From the NCBI GenBank assembly GCA_021208265.1, contig JAJOJU010000020.1:1-45625 (forward strand): a stretch of DNA of 45,625 nucleotides, given 5' to 3'. Of the stretch, positions 8,501 to 17,805 are shown in pieces. Position 1 is the first letter of the stretch, and every line of letters starts with the position of its first letter. The position numbers and the translations under genes were made by a program. The DNA is from Alphaproteobacteria bacterium. Its GTDB lineage: Bacteria > Pseudomonadota > Alphaproteobacteria > Micavibrionales > Micavibrionaceae. The notes beneath the pieces are model-generated. The model saw only the letters and a program-made list of their open reading frames with translations. It had not been told where the DNA came from and made no database searches.

Positions 8501-8938
8501 ATGAAAGTACAAGGACCAGGACGCACTCAAGGCTCGTCCGGGGTGAAAAAAACCGATAAAGCCAAAGGCGGGGATGAAGCCTTCGGCGATTTTATGGCGG
8601 ACTCTGCCGGACAGGCTGCTGCTCCGACCACAACGCAATCTATTGCCAAGGTGGACGGTCTTTTGGCCGTGCAGGCGGCGGAAGACCCGACAGCGCGCGC
8701 TACGCGCAAGCGTGCCCGTCAGCGCTCGACAACTATTCTCGATGAATTGGAGAAAGTCCGTATGGCGATGCTAGCCGGTAATTTAACGGTGGGGCATATG
8801 ATTGATATTGCCGATGTTGTGGCATCGCACCGCGACCGTATTTCCGATCCGCGCCTTACGGCCGTGATGGATGAGATTGATCTGCGCGCGCAGGTTGAAC
8901 TTGCCAAAATGCGCGTCGCGCTGGACTCCGTTAAGTAG
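8501..8938 (+). CDS. fliX: Flagellar assembly regulator FliX
   Basis: FliX is an alphaproteobacterial protein that links early basal-body assembly to FlbD/sigma54-dependent flagellar transcription. The start MKVQGPGRT at 8501 matches family N-termini (in-frame upstream codons at 8444 and 8465 fall on or before the promoter). The C-terminal half contains ILDELEKVRMAMLAGNL and VMDEIDLRAQVELAKM, characteristic of the family. The reading frame gives 145 residues, the usual size. It is divergent from flgI and its tail overlaps the metalloprotease gene by 8 bases. Confidence 0.88.
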   Translation: MKVQGPGRTQGSSGVKKTDKAKGGDEAFGDFMADSAGQAAAPTTTQSIAKVDGLLAVQAAEDPTARATRKRARQRSTTILDELEKVRMAMLAGNLTVGHMIDIADVVASHRDRISDPRLTAVMDEIDLRAQVELAKMRVALDSVK

Positions 8939-9686
8939 GCTCAAGCAATGTTTTCTGGCTCTGTGTCGCCGGGGTAAGCCAGCGGGGCGATAGTTCATTT
9001 TCCAGCGCTGCCAGGCTATGCGAAAACGCTTCCCGAAAGGGTCTGACACTATTTTGCGGCGTTCCCGCCAGCCATGACAATAAAAGCGTGCCGTTATTAT
9101 CTGTGGGCTCATTTTTCTGCCCGCCCAGCAACAGTTGTGAGAATCCTTCAGCCACAACTTCCCGGCGGGCATATTGATCCTGTGTGATGTTGCCTTTTTC
9201 TTTTGCTATGAAATAGTTGAAATGAATACGTTCGCGGTTATTAAGGCCGGCGAGATCACGATGGTAGGCCGCTATAAAATCGGGTGAATCCGATAGACTT
9301 GTACCGGTATCCTCTCCGGTTTTCCGGTCTATGGCATGACCGATTTCATGCACGATCTGGTCTTCCGTGATCCAGGAACCGGGGCCTTGCTGGATAATGC
9401 CGCTGTCATCAATGTAGCTTTCAAAAAAGGCAACAACATGTTCGCCGCTCATGCAGGTGGCGCCGCGCAGTCTTTTATGACTGGTGCCGCTGGCGGAGGC
9501 AAAAGAGGCCGCCACCCTGGATGATGGCGCAAACAGGGTTTCAGCTTTGGGGGATAGCTGTATCTGCCATCCGTCCTCAGCCAGCGCTGATATGATAGGG
9601 GCAGGGACCCTGTGCAGGGCCGATCTGATATATTTCTTGAAGTTACGCGATACATTTTCACCCGATATAATCGGCAAATGTTTCAT
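8931..9686 (-). CDS. Anthrax-lethal-factor-like (ATLF/M34-type) zinc metalloprotease
   Basis: This 251-residue protein has the zincin motif IVHEIGHAID (HEIGH at residues 113-117) and a downstream REVVAEGFSQLL segment (175-186) that supplies the third zinc-ligand glutamate (Glu176 or Glu180), as in lethal-factor-like and Pro-Pro endopeptidases. No signal peptide or membrane segment is visible, so it may stay in the cytoplasm or leave by a non-Sec route. It lies tail-to-tail with fliX and divergent from dksA, and is not obviously part of a flagellar operon. The substrate is unknown. Confidence 0.7.
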   Translation of the reverse strand: MKHLPIISGENVSRNFKKYIRSALHRVPAPIISALAEDGWQIQLSPKAETLFAPSSRVAASFASASGTSHKRLRGATCMSGEHVVAFFESYIDDSGIIQQGPGSWITEDQIVHEIGHAIDRKTGEDTGTSLSDSPDFIAAYHRDLAGLNNRERIHFNYFIAKEKGNITQDQYARREVVAEGFSQLLLGGQKNEPTDNNGTLLLSWLAGTPQNSVRPFREAFSHSLAALENELSPRWLTPATQSQKTLLEPT

Positions 9687-9773
9687 CGTTATCCCTGTTC
9701 TTTTTTATTTTTTTGTTTTATATTCTTCTTTCAACAATAGAGAGTAGTGCGCCCAGATGCCATATATTTTTGC

Positions 9774-9802
9774 TTGTCATCATTTTAACCCTTACGTATA
9801 GT
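9774..9802 (+). promoter_or_regulatory. Sigma70 promoter for dksA
   Basis: TTGTCA (9774-9779) and TATAGT (9797-9802) are separated by 17 bases, a near-consensus housekeeping promoter. Transcription would start near 9809, about 37 bases before the ATG at 9846. Confidence 0.65.
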
Positions 9803-9845
9803 CTCTCATCTTGAATTTTGTGTGATGGAAGGGAATCAGGCACCC

Positions 9846-10281
9846 ATGTCGATAGCCAGCTCAGTAATAGTTTCTCCCGATTATGACCCGGAAAACGATA
9901 CCGGGGGATTTCATGAACCCGGTCATGAAGGAATATTTCCGCCAGCAGTTAATCGCCTGGCGCGGCGAACTTCTCCGCGAATCGCAGGAAACAATCGCCA
10001 ATACGCTCCAGACAACGGAATTGCAAAAGCCGGATCTGGCTGACCGCGCTTCTGCAGAGACAGACCATGCGCTGGAATTACGTACTCGCGACCGTGAACG
10101 CAAGCTGATCTCCAAGATCAACGAAGCCATTCAGCGCATCAATGATGATGAATACGGCTATTGCGAGGAAACCGGCGAGCCGATTTCCGTGGCCCGCCTG
10201 AAGGCCCGCCCAATTGCGACCTTAAGCCTTGAGGCGCAGGAGCGTCATGAGCGGATGGAGAAGACGCAGCGCGAGGATTAA
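9846..10281 (+). CDS. dksA: RNA polymerase-binding transcription factor DksA (frameshift near N-terminus)
   Basis: DksA binds the RNA polymerase secondary channel and mediates the (p)ppGpp response. The body from MNPVMKEYFRQQLIAWR to the C-terminus is intact, with the coiled-coil region and the YGYCEETGEPI zinc-finger-like segment. Only one cysteine remains of the classical four, as in many alphaproteobacterial DksA proteins. The family N-terminus (MSIASSVIVSPDYDPENDTG) is encoded just upstream in another frame, joined at G5 (9903-9907). Four G would give one continuous protein. A shorter start at 9883 is the alternative. Confidence 0.9.
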
Positions 10282-10320
10282 AAACACGTTTGTTCTTTGC
10301 ATTTTGTGTTTTATAAGCCC

Positions 10321-12305
10321 GTGAGTGATAAACTTTCCTACCGTCCGGATATAGACGGCTTGCGCGCTTTGGCTGTGCTGGCCGTCATTCTTTATCACCT
10401 CGACTTTTCTTTTATCAAAGGCGGGTTTGTTGGGGTTGATGTCTTTCTTGTTATCTCCGGCTTTTTGATTACTAAATTATGTCTGGGGCTGCCGTCTTTA
10501 ACGCTCACAAGTTACACAGTGTTTATCTTGCGGCGGTTGAGGCGCCTGTTGCCGGGGATGGTTACCATTGTAGGGCTATCCTGCGCGGCGGCGTATTTCA
10601 TCCTGCTGCCGGATGTCATGGCCAGCTTCGGCAAAAGCGTAGCGGCAGCGTTGTTATTTGTCAGCAACCTCATCTTTGCACGGGAAGCCGGGTATTTCGA
10701 TATCGGTCACGACATGAAACCGCTTTTGCACACCTGGTCGCTGGGGGTGGAGATGCAGTTTTACCTGTTCTTCCCGCTTTTTATCTTTATCGCGCGGCGG
10801 TTTATGCCGCTTATCCCGGCGCTGGGGATGTTGGCGGGGCTTTCCTTTATCGCGGCGTTGATAATTGGTCATTATAACCCGGAGCTGAATTTTTATCTGA
10901 TGCCGACCCGTTTGTGGGAATTTGCCTTCGGTGCGCTGGCAGCGCGGCCGGGCGGGGTGAAAATTCCGGGAAAATGGCAGGGTGTGGCCTCGTTAGGCGG
11001 TCTGCTGATTATGCTGGTCAGCTTTGTGGCGTTTGATAACGACACGCCGCATCCGGGGCGTGGGCATTGCTAAGCTGTTTGGCGGTGTATCTGGTGATTG
11101 CCGCACCGGAATTTAATGCGAAGCTGTTCACGAAATTTAAGCGGGTGGGCGATGCGCTCGCCTATACAGGCCGTATTTCCTACCACCTTTATTTGTTTCA
11201 TTATCCGCTGATTGTGTTTTCGCTTTACGTCTTGCAGCGGGATATGACCTTGCTGGAAAAGCTGGCGGTTATTGCGCTGACATTTATTTTATCTGTTTTA
11301 TCCTACAGCTTTATCGAACGCCCCATACGTAATTCCAAAGACGCAGGCTTCGTCAAAAAAATGGGGTTTGCGGGGCTACTGGCGGTTGTCGTTCTGTCAG
11401 GCTTTGGGGCTTACGCCTATACCAGCAAGGGGATAAAGGGCCGCTTCGAACAGCTGCCGGATGGATTGCTGGACGGTGTTTATGCGCATCTTCATCCGCG
11501 TCATGCGGAATGTATGGATCTGGATGTCGCGGGCTATCCGGATAACTTGTGTCGCATTGGCGATGAAAAAGCCGCGCCGGATATCATGCTCTGGGGTGAT
11601 TCCCATGCGCTGATGTATATGCCGGTGCTGGAAGATATCGCGCGGGAAGAGGGACGCACTATTCTGGTTGCCGGGTATTCCAATTGCCCGCCCATACCGG
11701 GGCTGGTGTTTCATGAGCAAACGGGGCAGAAAAGCCGTGCCAACTGCCCGGCGCATAACAAGGCCGTTATGGATTATCTGGTGAATACGCCGGAGGTAAA
11801 AACGGTGGTGCTGGGCGGGTTCTGGCTACGGCGGATTTATCCTGATCCGGGGGTTAGATATCCGACTATCAAGCCGGATTACATTTTGGAGAAAGAAGCT
11901 GCTGATACCGATAAGGAGAGGGTAGAACAGTTTTTTGAAGCGCTTTCCCTTACCATACAAACCCTTCAGGATGTCGGAAAACATGTGGTGCTGATTGGCC
12001 CCATTCCGACCTATGATTTCAACGTGCCGCAGCGCCTTGGCCACGTGCTGTTGTATGGTAATAATAAAGCTATCGGAATAAGTGAGATGTTGTTCATGGT
12101 AAAGACAGCACTTGTTAAAATTCCGATGAGAGATATTGTTGCAGAAAATCAGATTTCATTCATCGACCCGCTCACCGCGCTATGCCATGATGGGTTTTGT
12201 TATGCCGCTGAAGATGATCAAACTTACTACGCAGACAAAAGCCACATGGAGCGTCAAACTACCATGCGGCTTAAGCCTGATTTTATAAGGGCTCTGTCTG
12301 AATAA
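10321..12305 (+). CDS. Acyltransferase-3 / SGNH membrane O-acyltransferase (frameshifted)
   Basis: The N-terminal half is an OafA/YrhL-type multi-pass acyltransferase: YRPDIDGLRALAVLAVILYH, then GFVGVDVFLVISGFLIT and HTWSLGVEMQFYLFFPL. The C-terminal half is a periplasmic SGNH domain with IMLWGDSHALMYMP and DKSHM. Such proteins O-acetylate surface polysaccharide or peptidoglycan. Two frames meet at G4 (11055-11058). One more G restores HPGAWALLSC and a protein of about 660 residues. GTG 10321 is the likely start; TTG 10297 is also possible. It ends one base before the flgH stop on the other strand. Confidence 0.85.
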
Positions 12306-13061
12306 TCAGAACGGGAAGATGATATCGTAAAGCTGCTGCCCATAGCGGGGTTGCTGGACATCGGTAATCTGTCCTTCACCGCCATATGTGATGCGGGCTT
12401 CGGCAATTTTCTCATAAGAAATCGTGTTTTCGACCGAGATATCCTGCGGACGGATCACGCCATCGATTTGCAGTACACGCTTTTCGAAATTTACCAGAAC
12501 TTCCTGACGGCCAAAAATCACCATGTTGCCGTTGGGCAGGATCTGGGAAATAAGGGCCGCCAGTTGTACCTCAATCTTTTCCTCACGATCGATAGTGCCG
12601 GAACCCACATGCGATGAATCGGCCCCGCCTTCAATCAGGTTTGTCGGGTCAACGGCTTCCGGCAGGATGCGGTTCAGGCTTTGTTCATAACCAAGAGCCG
12701 CTGCCAGATTAGCGCCTTCGCTGCTGGAGCGGGTACGTTCGCTTTCGTTATCCAGCTCGGCCTTGTCGGCGATTTCGATGACGACGGTGATGATATCGCC
12801 GACATCGCTGGCGCGCTGATCCTTGAAGAAGGTTTGGCGGTCAGACGCCCAGAGAGAATTGTTCTGCGCGATACTTTGCTTGGGCATCGGCATGGGCAGG
12901 CTGACGGGCTTATAGCCTTCCTGTGTGACCGGGTTGTTGATTTTTGTCATCTCCGGCGCCGCGCCGATATTGGCGATCCGGTCAGCTGCACCGCATCCTG
13001 TAAGAAGCAAGGTGGCAGCGATGCTGATGAGAAGTCTTTTATAAACCGTGTTCTGTTTCAT
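12306..13061 (-). CDS. flgH: Flagellar L-ring lipoprotein FlgH
   Basis: FlgH forms the outer-membrane L ring. The 251-residue precursor has a lipoprotein signal peptide ending in the lipobox LLTGC (Cys23). Family motifs include SLWASDRQTFFKDQRASDVG (about residues 70-89) and DIITVVIEIADKA, then NGNMVIFGRQEVLVNFEKRV near residue 180. It is the last gene of flgF-flgG-flgA-flgH. The leader AGGGTAGAACATC before the ATG resembles the one before the second FlgN-like gene. Confidence 0.96.
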   Translation of the reverse strand: MKQNTVYKRLLISIAATLLLTGCGAADRIANIGAAPEMTKINNPVTQEGYKPVSLPMPMPKQSIAQNNSLWASDRQTFFKDQRASDVGDIITVVIEIADKAELDNESERTRSSSEGANLAAALGYEQSLNRILPEAVDPTNLIEGGADSSHVGSGTIDREEKIEVQLAALISQILPNGNMVIFGRQEVLVNFEKRVLQIDGVIRPQDISVENTISYEKIAEARITYGGEGQITDVQQPRYGQQLYDIIFPF

Positions 13062-13095
13062 GATGTTCTACCCTGTTTTGTTACTCCGTTAGCTT

Positions 13096-14076
13096 TTAAA
13101 AAGTTCTGATTTCCACTTCACCTTCCCCTGTGGCGATAGCCTCAAGCGAGCGGTTGGTGGAGACATTAACAACGCGCACGACATCCCCTTTCGCGCCGTT
13201 ATCAAGAGCTTTACCCTGCGCCGTCAGTACCAGCGGTCCGCTGCGGTAAACCATGATGACACTTTTGCCGCGTTCGATAATTTGCGGTGCGGCAAGCTGA
13301 TCATCGCTTAAGGGTGTGCCCGCGACGATTGTGCGGCGTGGGGTCATGCCGATGATGTTTTGCGTATCCAAAATCATTTTGGACGAAATCTGACGGCCCG
13401 GTACATCAACCACTTCAATGTCGCGCGCGCGGATGATGGCGCCATAATTCAGGCTTTCCTTCAATACGGGTACGGAAACGATTTGTTCGATGGAGCCGGA
13501 AATTTCGTTTCTTACAATTGGGTTTTGGGCTGTTGGCGCTGCAAGAGCTGCCTTGAAAATACCCTTTTCCAGATCGAAGCTTAAATCGGTGATATCGAAG
13601 CTGCCCGGTTGATCTTCCGGCAGGATCATATCGCCTGACCCGCCGGAGATAATCAGATCAAACTTACCTGGCATGCCCTTGTCGGCAATTGCTTTTTTAA
13701 GGACAGATTTAACGGTTTCCTCTTCGATCAAGGTCGCGGCACGGCGCAGCGATACGCTTTCCATTGCCGTTGTTGGGCGCCACGGCAGGTTAAGCGCCAG
13801 CGCCACTTTGGTCAGCGTGCGGGCGTCCAGCACCATTTCACTGCCGGGGCGGGGGGCGGGGCCGAGTACCTTTTCGGCATCGCGGGGCAGATCATAGAAC
13901 AGATCGCCCAGCGTAATCACATCGCTTTTTACAATGCTGTTGGACTTTAAACCCATGGCGAAGGCCTGAGAGCTGACAACAAAAATGATCCAGAAAACAC
14001 TGATGATAGTAAGCATTTGAATGATCGCACCAAAAGCCAGAACCTTGAGCGGCAATCCTTTGTATCTCAGTTTCAT
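13096..14076 (-). CDS. flgA: P-ring assembly chaperone FlgA
   Basis: FlgA is a periplasmic chaperone needed to assemble FlgI into the P ring. The 326-residue precursor starts with an uncleaved or cleaved hydrophobic segment (VLAFGAIIQMLTIISVFWII) ending AFA. The C-terminal SAF/FlgA domain holds YGAIIRARDIEVVDVPGRQI, GMTPRRTIVAGTPLSDDQL and VIMVYRSGPLVLTAQGKAL. AAGGAGA precedes the start. It lies between flgG and flgH, so the two ring components and this chaperone are co-expressed. Confidence 0.95.
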   Translation of the reverse strand: MKLRYKGLPLKVLAFGAIIQMLTIISVFWIIFVVSSQAFAMGLKSNSIVKSDVITLGDLFYDLPRDAEKVLGPAPRPGSEMVLDARTLTKVALALNLPWRPTTAMESVSLRRAATLIEEETVKSVLKKAIADKGMPGKFDLIISGGSGDMILPEDQPGSFDITDLSFDLEKGIFKAALAAPTAQNPIVRNEISGSIEQIVSVPVLKESLNYGAIIRARDIEVVDVPGRQISSKMILDTQNIIGMTPRRTIVAGTPLSDDQLAAPQIIERGKSVIMVYRSGPLVLTAQGKALDNGAKGDVVRVVNVSTNRSLEAIATGEGEVEIRTF

Positions 14077-14132
14077 TTTGTGTCTCCTTATCTTTATTAC
14101 GCGAGTTGAGTTGTTAGCTTGTGAAGAGGCTA

Positions 14133-14918
14133 TTAACGGAGGTTAGATACCGTTTGCAGCATTTCATCCGATGTGCTGATAACGTTTGAGTTCATTTCAT
14201 AAGCCCGCTGCGCGGCGATCAAACGTGTGATTTCTTCCACAATATTCACGTTGGATTGTTCCAGCGCCCCCTGACGAATGCCGCCGAACTGGTCTTCGGA
14301 CGGATTACCGTTCACAGGCGTGCCGGAGGCCGTTGTCTCAATCAGCAGATTGTCGCCGATGGCGGCAAGGCCTGCCGGGTTGATGAAGCTGGAAAGTTCC
14401 AGCTGACCGACATTTGATTGATCAATTTGCCCTTGTATGGTGGCAAATACCTCGCCCGACAGATTGATATCAATCTGCGTGGCATCCTGCGGAATGGTAA
14501 TGCCCGGCATAACGCGGTAGCCCTGAACAGTCACGATTTCGCCGTTTTCATTCACCTGAAATGTACCATCGCGGGTATAGGCAGTTGTGCCGTCCGGCAT
14601 TTCTATCTGGAAGAACCCTTCACCGGTGATGGCAAGATCTAGGTCGTTATCGGTGATTTGCAGCGAACCCTGTTCATGCTGACGGTAAACGGAGCCCGTA
14701 CGCACGCCAAGGCCAAACTGAATGCCGGAGGGAACGGTTGTGCCTGCATCGCTGGAGGTTGAGCCGGGGGCGTCGACCGTTTGATAAATCAGATCGGAAA
14801 ACGCAGCGCGCTGGCGCTTGAAACCGCTGGTGGTCTGGTTGGCGATGTTGTTGGAAATCACGTCCACATTAAGCTGTTGGGCGATCATGCCGGTGGCGCC
14901 GATATCGAGGGATCTCAT
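14133..14918 (-). CDS. flgG: Flagellar distal rod protein FlgG
   Basis: The 261-residue FlgG forms the distal rod in the periplasm. Signatures are MIAQQLNVDVISNNIANQTT near the N-terminus, followed by SGFKRQRAAFSDLIYQ, and the C-terminal LEQSNVNIVEEITRLIAAQR and AYEMNSNVISTSDEML. Length matches the family. GAAGGAG lies 8 bases before the ATG. It directly follows flgF in a sigma54-driven operon. Confidence 0.97.
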   Translation of the reverse strand: MRSLDIGATGMIAQQLNVDVISNNIANQTTSGFKRQRAAFSDLIYQTVDAPGSTSSDAGTTVPSGIQFGLGVRTGSVYRQHEQGSLQITDNDLDLAITGEGFFQIEMPDGTTAYTRDGTFQVNENGEIVTVQGYRVMPGITIPQDATQIDINLSGEVFATIQGQIDQSNVGQLELSSFINPAGLAAIGDNLLIETTASGTPVNGNPSEDQFGGIRQGALEQSNVNIVEEITRLIAAQRAYEMNSNVISTSDEMLQTVSNLR

Positions 14919-14954
14919 GTTGTTTTCTCCTTCTTTAAATCTGTTTCATTCTTG

Positions 14955-15687
14955 TTATGACTGTGAGCCGCTCAGCTTGCGGATGGCACTGCGAAGCCTT
15001 TCGTTTTCGCTATCCATCAGCGCTGTACGGATTGGTAATCACGCAGGGTCTCAATCATGCGGGTCATCTCCAGAACGCCTTCCACGTTTGAGCCTTCAAT
15101 ATAGCCTTGCTTCATCTTGGTCTTTGTAGGGGGGCAGGGGGGGCGGCATCGGTGGTATAGAGATTATCGCCCTGGGGTGTCAGGTTCTGGATGTTCTCGA
15201 ACTCAGCAATCCCGATTTGCCCGACTTCGCCTTGTGTGGCCGTCACGATACGGCCCGTATCATCAATGCTGATTTCGCCTGCATTTTGAGGGATAACAAT
15301 GGGGGCGCCGCCGTTGCTAAGCACCGGATGATCACGGGATGTTACCAATGTGCCATCCTGACGGATCTGGAAGTTACCGGCGCGGGTATAGGCTGTTTGC
15401 CCGCCGGGGGCCTGTATCTTCATATAGCCGGGGCCATTCAGGGCGACATCCAGCGGGTTGCTGGTGGGGCTTAAGGGGCCTTGCTTGGAATCCTGATACT
15501 GGCCGTAATCATATACGAAAGACAGCGGGTCATCCGCGCCGCGCGGATCGGACACATATTCTTCGAACAACGTGTTTTGCCCGCGATAGCCAGGCGTGTT
15601 CATATTCGCCACGTTGTTGGCGATGATGTTCATATTGGTCCGGAGTACCATCTGCCGTGACAGGCCCAGATACATACTGTTTTCCAT
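14955..15687 (-). CDS. flgF: Flagellar proximal rod protein FlgF (two frameshifts)
   Basis: The N-terminus MENSMYLGLSRQMVLRTNMN followed by IIANNVANMNTPGYRGQN is typical of FlgF. The main frame ends early at 15112, but the expected C-terminus (KQGYIEGSNVEGVLEMTRMI, then ETLRDYQSVQR and LMDSENERLR) is encoded beyond it. Two missing bases are implied, one in the C6/C7 runs (G runs at 15129-15134 and 15137-15143) and one near 15019-15023. In-frame sequence upstream of 15687 crosses the sigma54 promoter, so the start at 15687 is preferred. Confidence 0.88.
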
Positions 15688-15955
15688 TTTGAACAGGGCT
15701 CCTTTACCCGTTTGGTTTGCGAAAGGCCTATGCCTCCACGGAAAGAGGTTGCAGGGGGCGTGCCAGAAAATTTCTTTAGGGATTCCAGCTTGTTGCGGCA
15801 GGCGCCTATAGTTTTCCACAGGCAGGGATATCCGGACAGGCGGCAAAAGCTGCGGGTGGGGCGGCAATTTTTGCCTTTGGCATGAAGCTCTTCTTTATTT
15901 CTGCCGCTAACTCTATATGATTGAATATATTATTTGTGCATAAGGGATTCATAAT
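15688..15955. other. Divergent flgF/fliL intergenic region
   Basis: This 268-base gap separates two divergent flagellar operons. It holds the sigma54 site for flgF (15750-15765), a small GGCAA/TTGCC hairpin near 15863-15875, and an A/T-rich stretch ahead of fliL. No convincing sigma54 or consensus sigma70 promoter is visible on the fliL side, and no coding signal is convincing. Confidence 0.5.
15750..15765 (-). promoter_or_regulatory. Sigma54 promoter for the flgF-flgG-flgA-flgH operon
   Basis: On the minus strand this reads TGGCACGCCCCCTGCA, with GG-N10-GC spacing and a full TGGCACG -24 box. It lies about 60 bases before the flgF start. It is nearly identical to the flgB promoter, TGGCACGCTTCCTGCA. 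Confidence 0.8.
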
Positions 15956-16592
15956 ATGGCCGAAGATGAGATGGATGAAGATGCCGGTGGTGCTGCTGAA
16001 GAGTCCGGGGCTGATGCCGGGCATGATAGTGGTGATGGCGAAGAAGGCGGCGGCAAGAAGGGCATGGATGCCCGGAAAATTGTGCTGCTTGTTGTTCTGC
16101 CGCTGCTTGTGCTTCTGGGGATTGGCGGCGGTTTGTATTTTACAGGTTTTCTGGACCCATATTTAAATCCGCCCCCGGCGGAAGAGGGGGGAACATGGCG
16201 ATGAGCATGCCGCTGCGGAGGAACATCATGAAGCCCCGGCGGATGATCATGGTGGTGGCCATGGGGACGGGCACGGTGGCTCTGGCGGTTCTTTTATCGA
16301 AATCCCGCCGATGATTGTGAATTTAAGCTCGGAAGATGGCGATGATCCCCGTTATTTGCGGTTAACAGTTCAACTGGAGCTGAAAGATCCGTCCAAGAAA
16401 GCGGAAGTGGAAGCGATTATCCCGCGCGTGGTGGATCAGTTCCAGACATATCTGCGCGAGCTGCGCGTACAGGATTTGCGCGGATCGGCCGGAATCTACA
16501 GGTTGCAGATGGAGCTTTTATGGCGCGTCAATCAGGCGGCGGCGCCGAATGAGATCAAAGACGTTCTGTTTCAAGAAATTCTCATCCAATAA
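15956..16592 (+). CDS. fliL: Flagellar basal-body-associated protein FliL (frameshifted)
   Basis: FliL is a single-pass inner-membrane protein that surrounds the stator and aids torque. The acidic cytoplasmic N-terminus (about 40 residues) precedes the membrane span KIVLLVVLPLLVLLGIGGGL. A periplasmic linker rich in His, Asp and Gly follows, then the FliL domain (FIEIPPMIVNLSSEDGDDPR, YLRLTVQLEL). The two frames meet at G6 (16186-16191). Five G restores one protein of about 211 residues. AAGGGA precedes the ATG, and fliM follows directly. Confidence 0.9.
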
Positions 16593-16601
16593 TGCTATAA
16601 T
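16593..16601 (+). promoter_or_regulatory. Extended -10 element ahead of fliM
   Basis: TGCTATAAT directly follows the fliL stop codon and lies about 50 bases before the fliM start. It matches the extended -10 consensus and the fliX element exactly. No obvious -35 box is present. It may allow fliM-onward transcription independent of fliL. Confidence 0.4.
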
Positions 16602-16648
16602 AGTGCGAGGAATATAAATCGGCATTCTTTTTGCTTATATAAAAATCC

Positions 16649-17779
16649 ATGAGTGAAGCAGGCACTGAAGAGCTCGAACAAATGAGCGACGAAGAAAAGG
16701 CCATGATGGAACAATGGGAGTCCATGGCCGAAGACGGAGGCGACGAAGACAACGGCGCCGCCGAATTTGCTGCTGCCATGGGCGGAGATGGCGGTGACGA
16801 CGGTGATGGCGGCACGCGCATCCTGAACCAGGAAGAAATCGATAGTCTGCTGGGCTTTGATGATGACGCTATGGGCGGCAGCGAAACATCGGGCGTGATG
16901 GCGCTTATCAATTCGGCGATGGTGAACTATGAACGCCTGCCGATGCTGGATATCGTGTTCGACCGTCTGGTGCGTTTGATGTCGACATCCTTGCGGAATT
17001 TGACGTCTGATAACGTGGAGGTATCGCTCGATCAGGTATCAACGGTGCGGTTTGGGGATTATATGAACTCCATCCCGCTGCCTGCCATGCTCTCGGTTTT
17101 CAAGGCCGAGGAGTGGGACAATAACGGCCTGCTGGTCACCGATTCCGCGCTTATCTATTCCATCGTGGATGTACTATTGGGCGGGCGTAAGGGTACGCCG
17201 GCTATTCGTGTCGAAGGGCGCCCCTACACCACTATCGAAACCAAGCTGGTGGAAAAGATGGTTGAGGTGGGGCTGGGTGATCTTTCATCGGCCTTTGATC
17301 CGCTCTCCCCGGTCAGCTTTGCGCTTGACCGTATGGAAACCAACCCGCGCTTTGCTACAATTACGCAATCCGGTAACGCCTGTGTTCTTGCTCGTTTGCG
17401 GGTGGATATGGGCGACCGCGGCGGGCGGATAGAAATTTTGATTCCTTACGCCACGCTGGAGCCGATCCGGGAACTTCTTCTCCAGATGTTCATGGGGGAA
17501 AAATTCGGTCGTGACTCGATATGGGAAAACCACCTGACGCTTGAACTTTACAAAACAGACATCCAGATACAGGCCATTCTGGGGGAACTGACCTTACCCC
17601 TGGGGCAGATGCTGCGCTGGAAAAAGGGAACGCAGCTTGTGTTTAATACACGCGTGGATGAAGATCTGGAACTGCGTTGCGGTCACTTCCCGATGTTTAA
17701 GGGGCCGGTGGGGCAGAAGCAGGGGCGCATTGCCGTGCGGATTGAAAATTACATTCCGCCCGAGAAAGATGACAATTAA
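16649..17779 (+). CDS. fliM: Flagellar motor switch protein FliM with acidic N-terminal extension
   Basis: FliM is part of the C ring and binds phospho-CheY. The CheY-binding motif ILNQEEIDSLLGF is at residues 58-70, not at the extreme N-terminus as in E. coli, because about 55 acidic, Gly-rich residues precede it. The middle domain includes RLVRLMSTSLRNLTSDNVEV and the C-terminal surface domain ends with HFPMFKGPVGQKQGRIAVRI. The protein has 376 residues. The fliN and fliG genes are not in the window. Confidence 0.96.
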   Translation: MSEAGTEELEQMSDEEKAMMEQWESMAEDGGDEDNGAAEFAAAMGGDGGDDGDGGTRILNQEEIDSLLGFDDDAMGGSETSGVMALINSAMVNYERLPMLDIVFDRLVRLMSTSLRNLTSDNVEVSLDQVSTVRFGDYMNSIPLPAMLSVFKAEEWDNNGLLVTDSALIYSIVDVLLGGRKGTPAIRVEGRPYTTIETKLVEKMVEVGLGDLSSAFDPLSPVSFALDRMETNPRFATITQSGNACVLARLRVDMGDRGGRIEILIPYATLEPIRELLLQMFMGEKFGRDSIWENHLTLELYKTDIQIQAILGELTLPLGQMLRWKKGTQLVFNTRVDEDLELRCGHFPMFKGPVGQKQGRIAVRIENYIPPEKDDN

Positions 17780-17805
17780 ACGTTACAGGGAGTAAACTGG
17801 AGTAT

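Noticed and set aside
10139-10235. Loss of three zinc-finger cysteines in DksA as evidence of degeneration
   Set aside because: Many alphaproteobacterial DksA proteins have the same one-cysteine pattern and are functional, so it is normal for the lineage.
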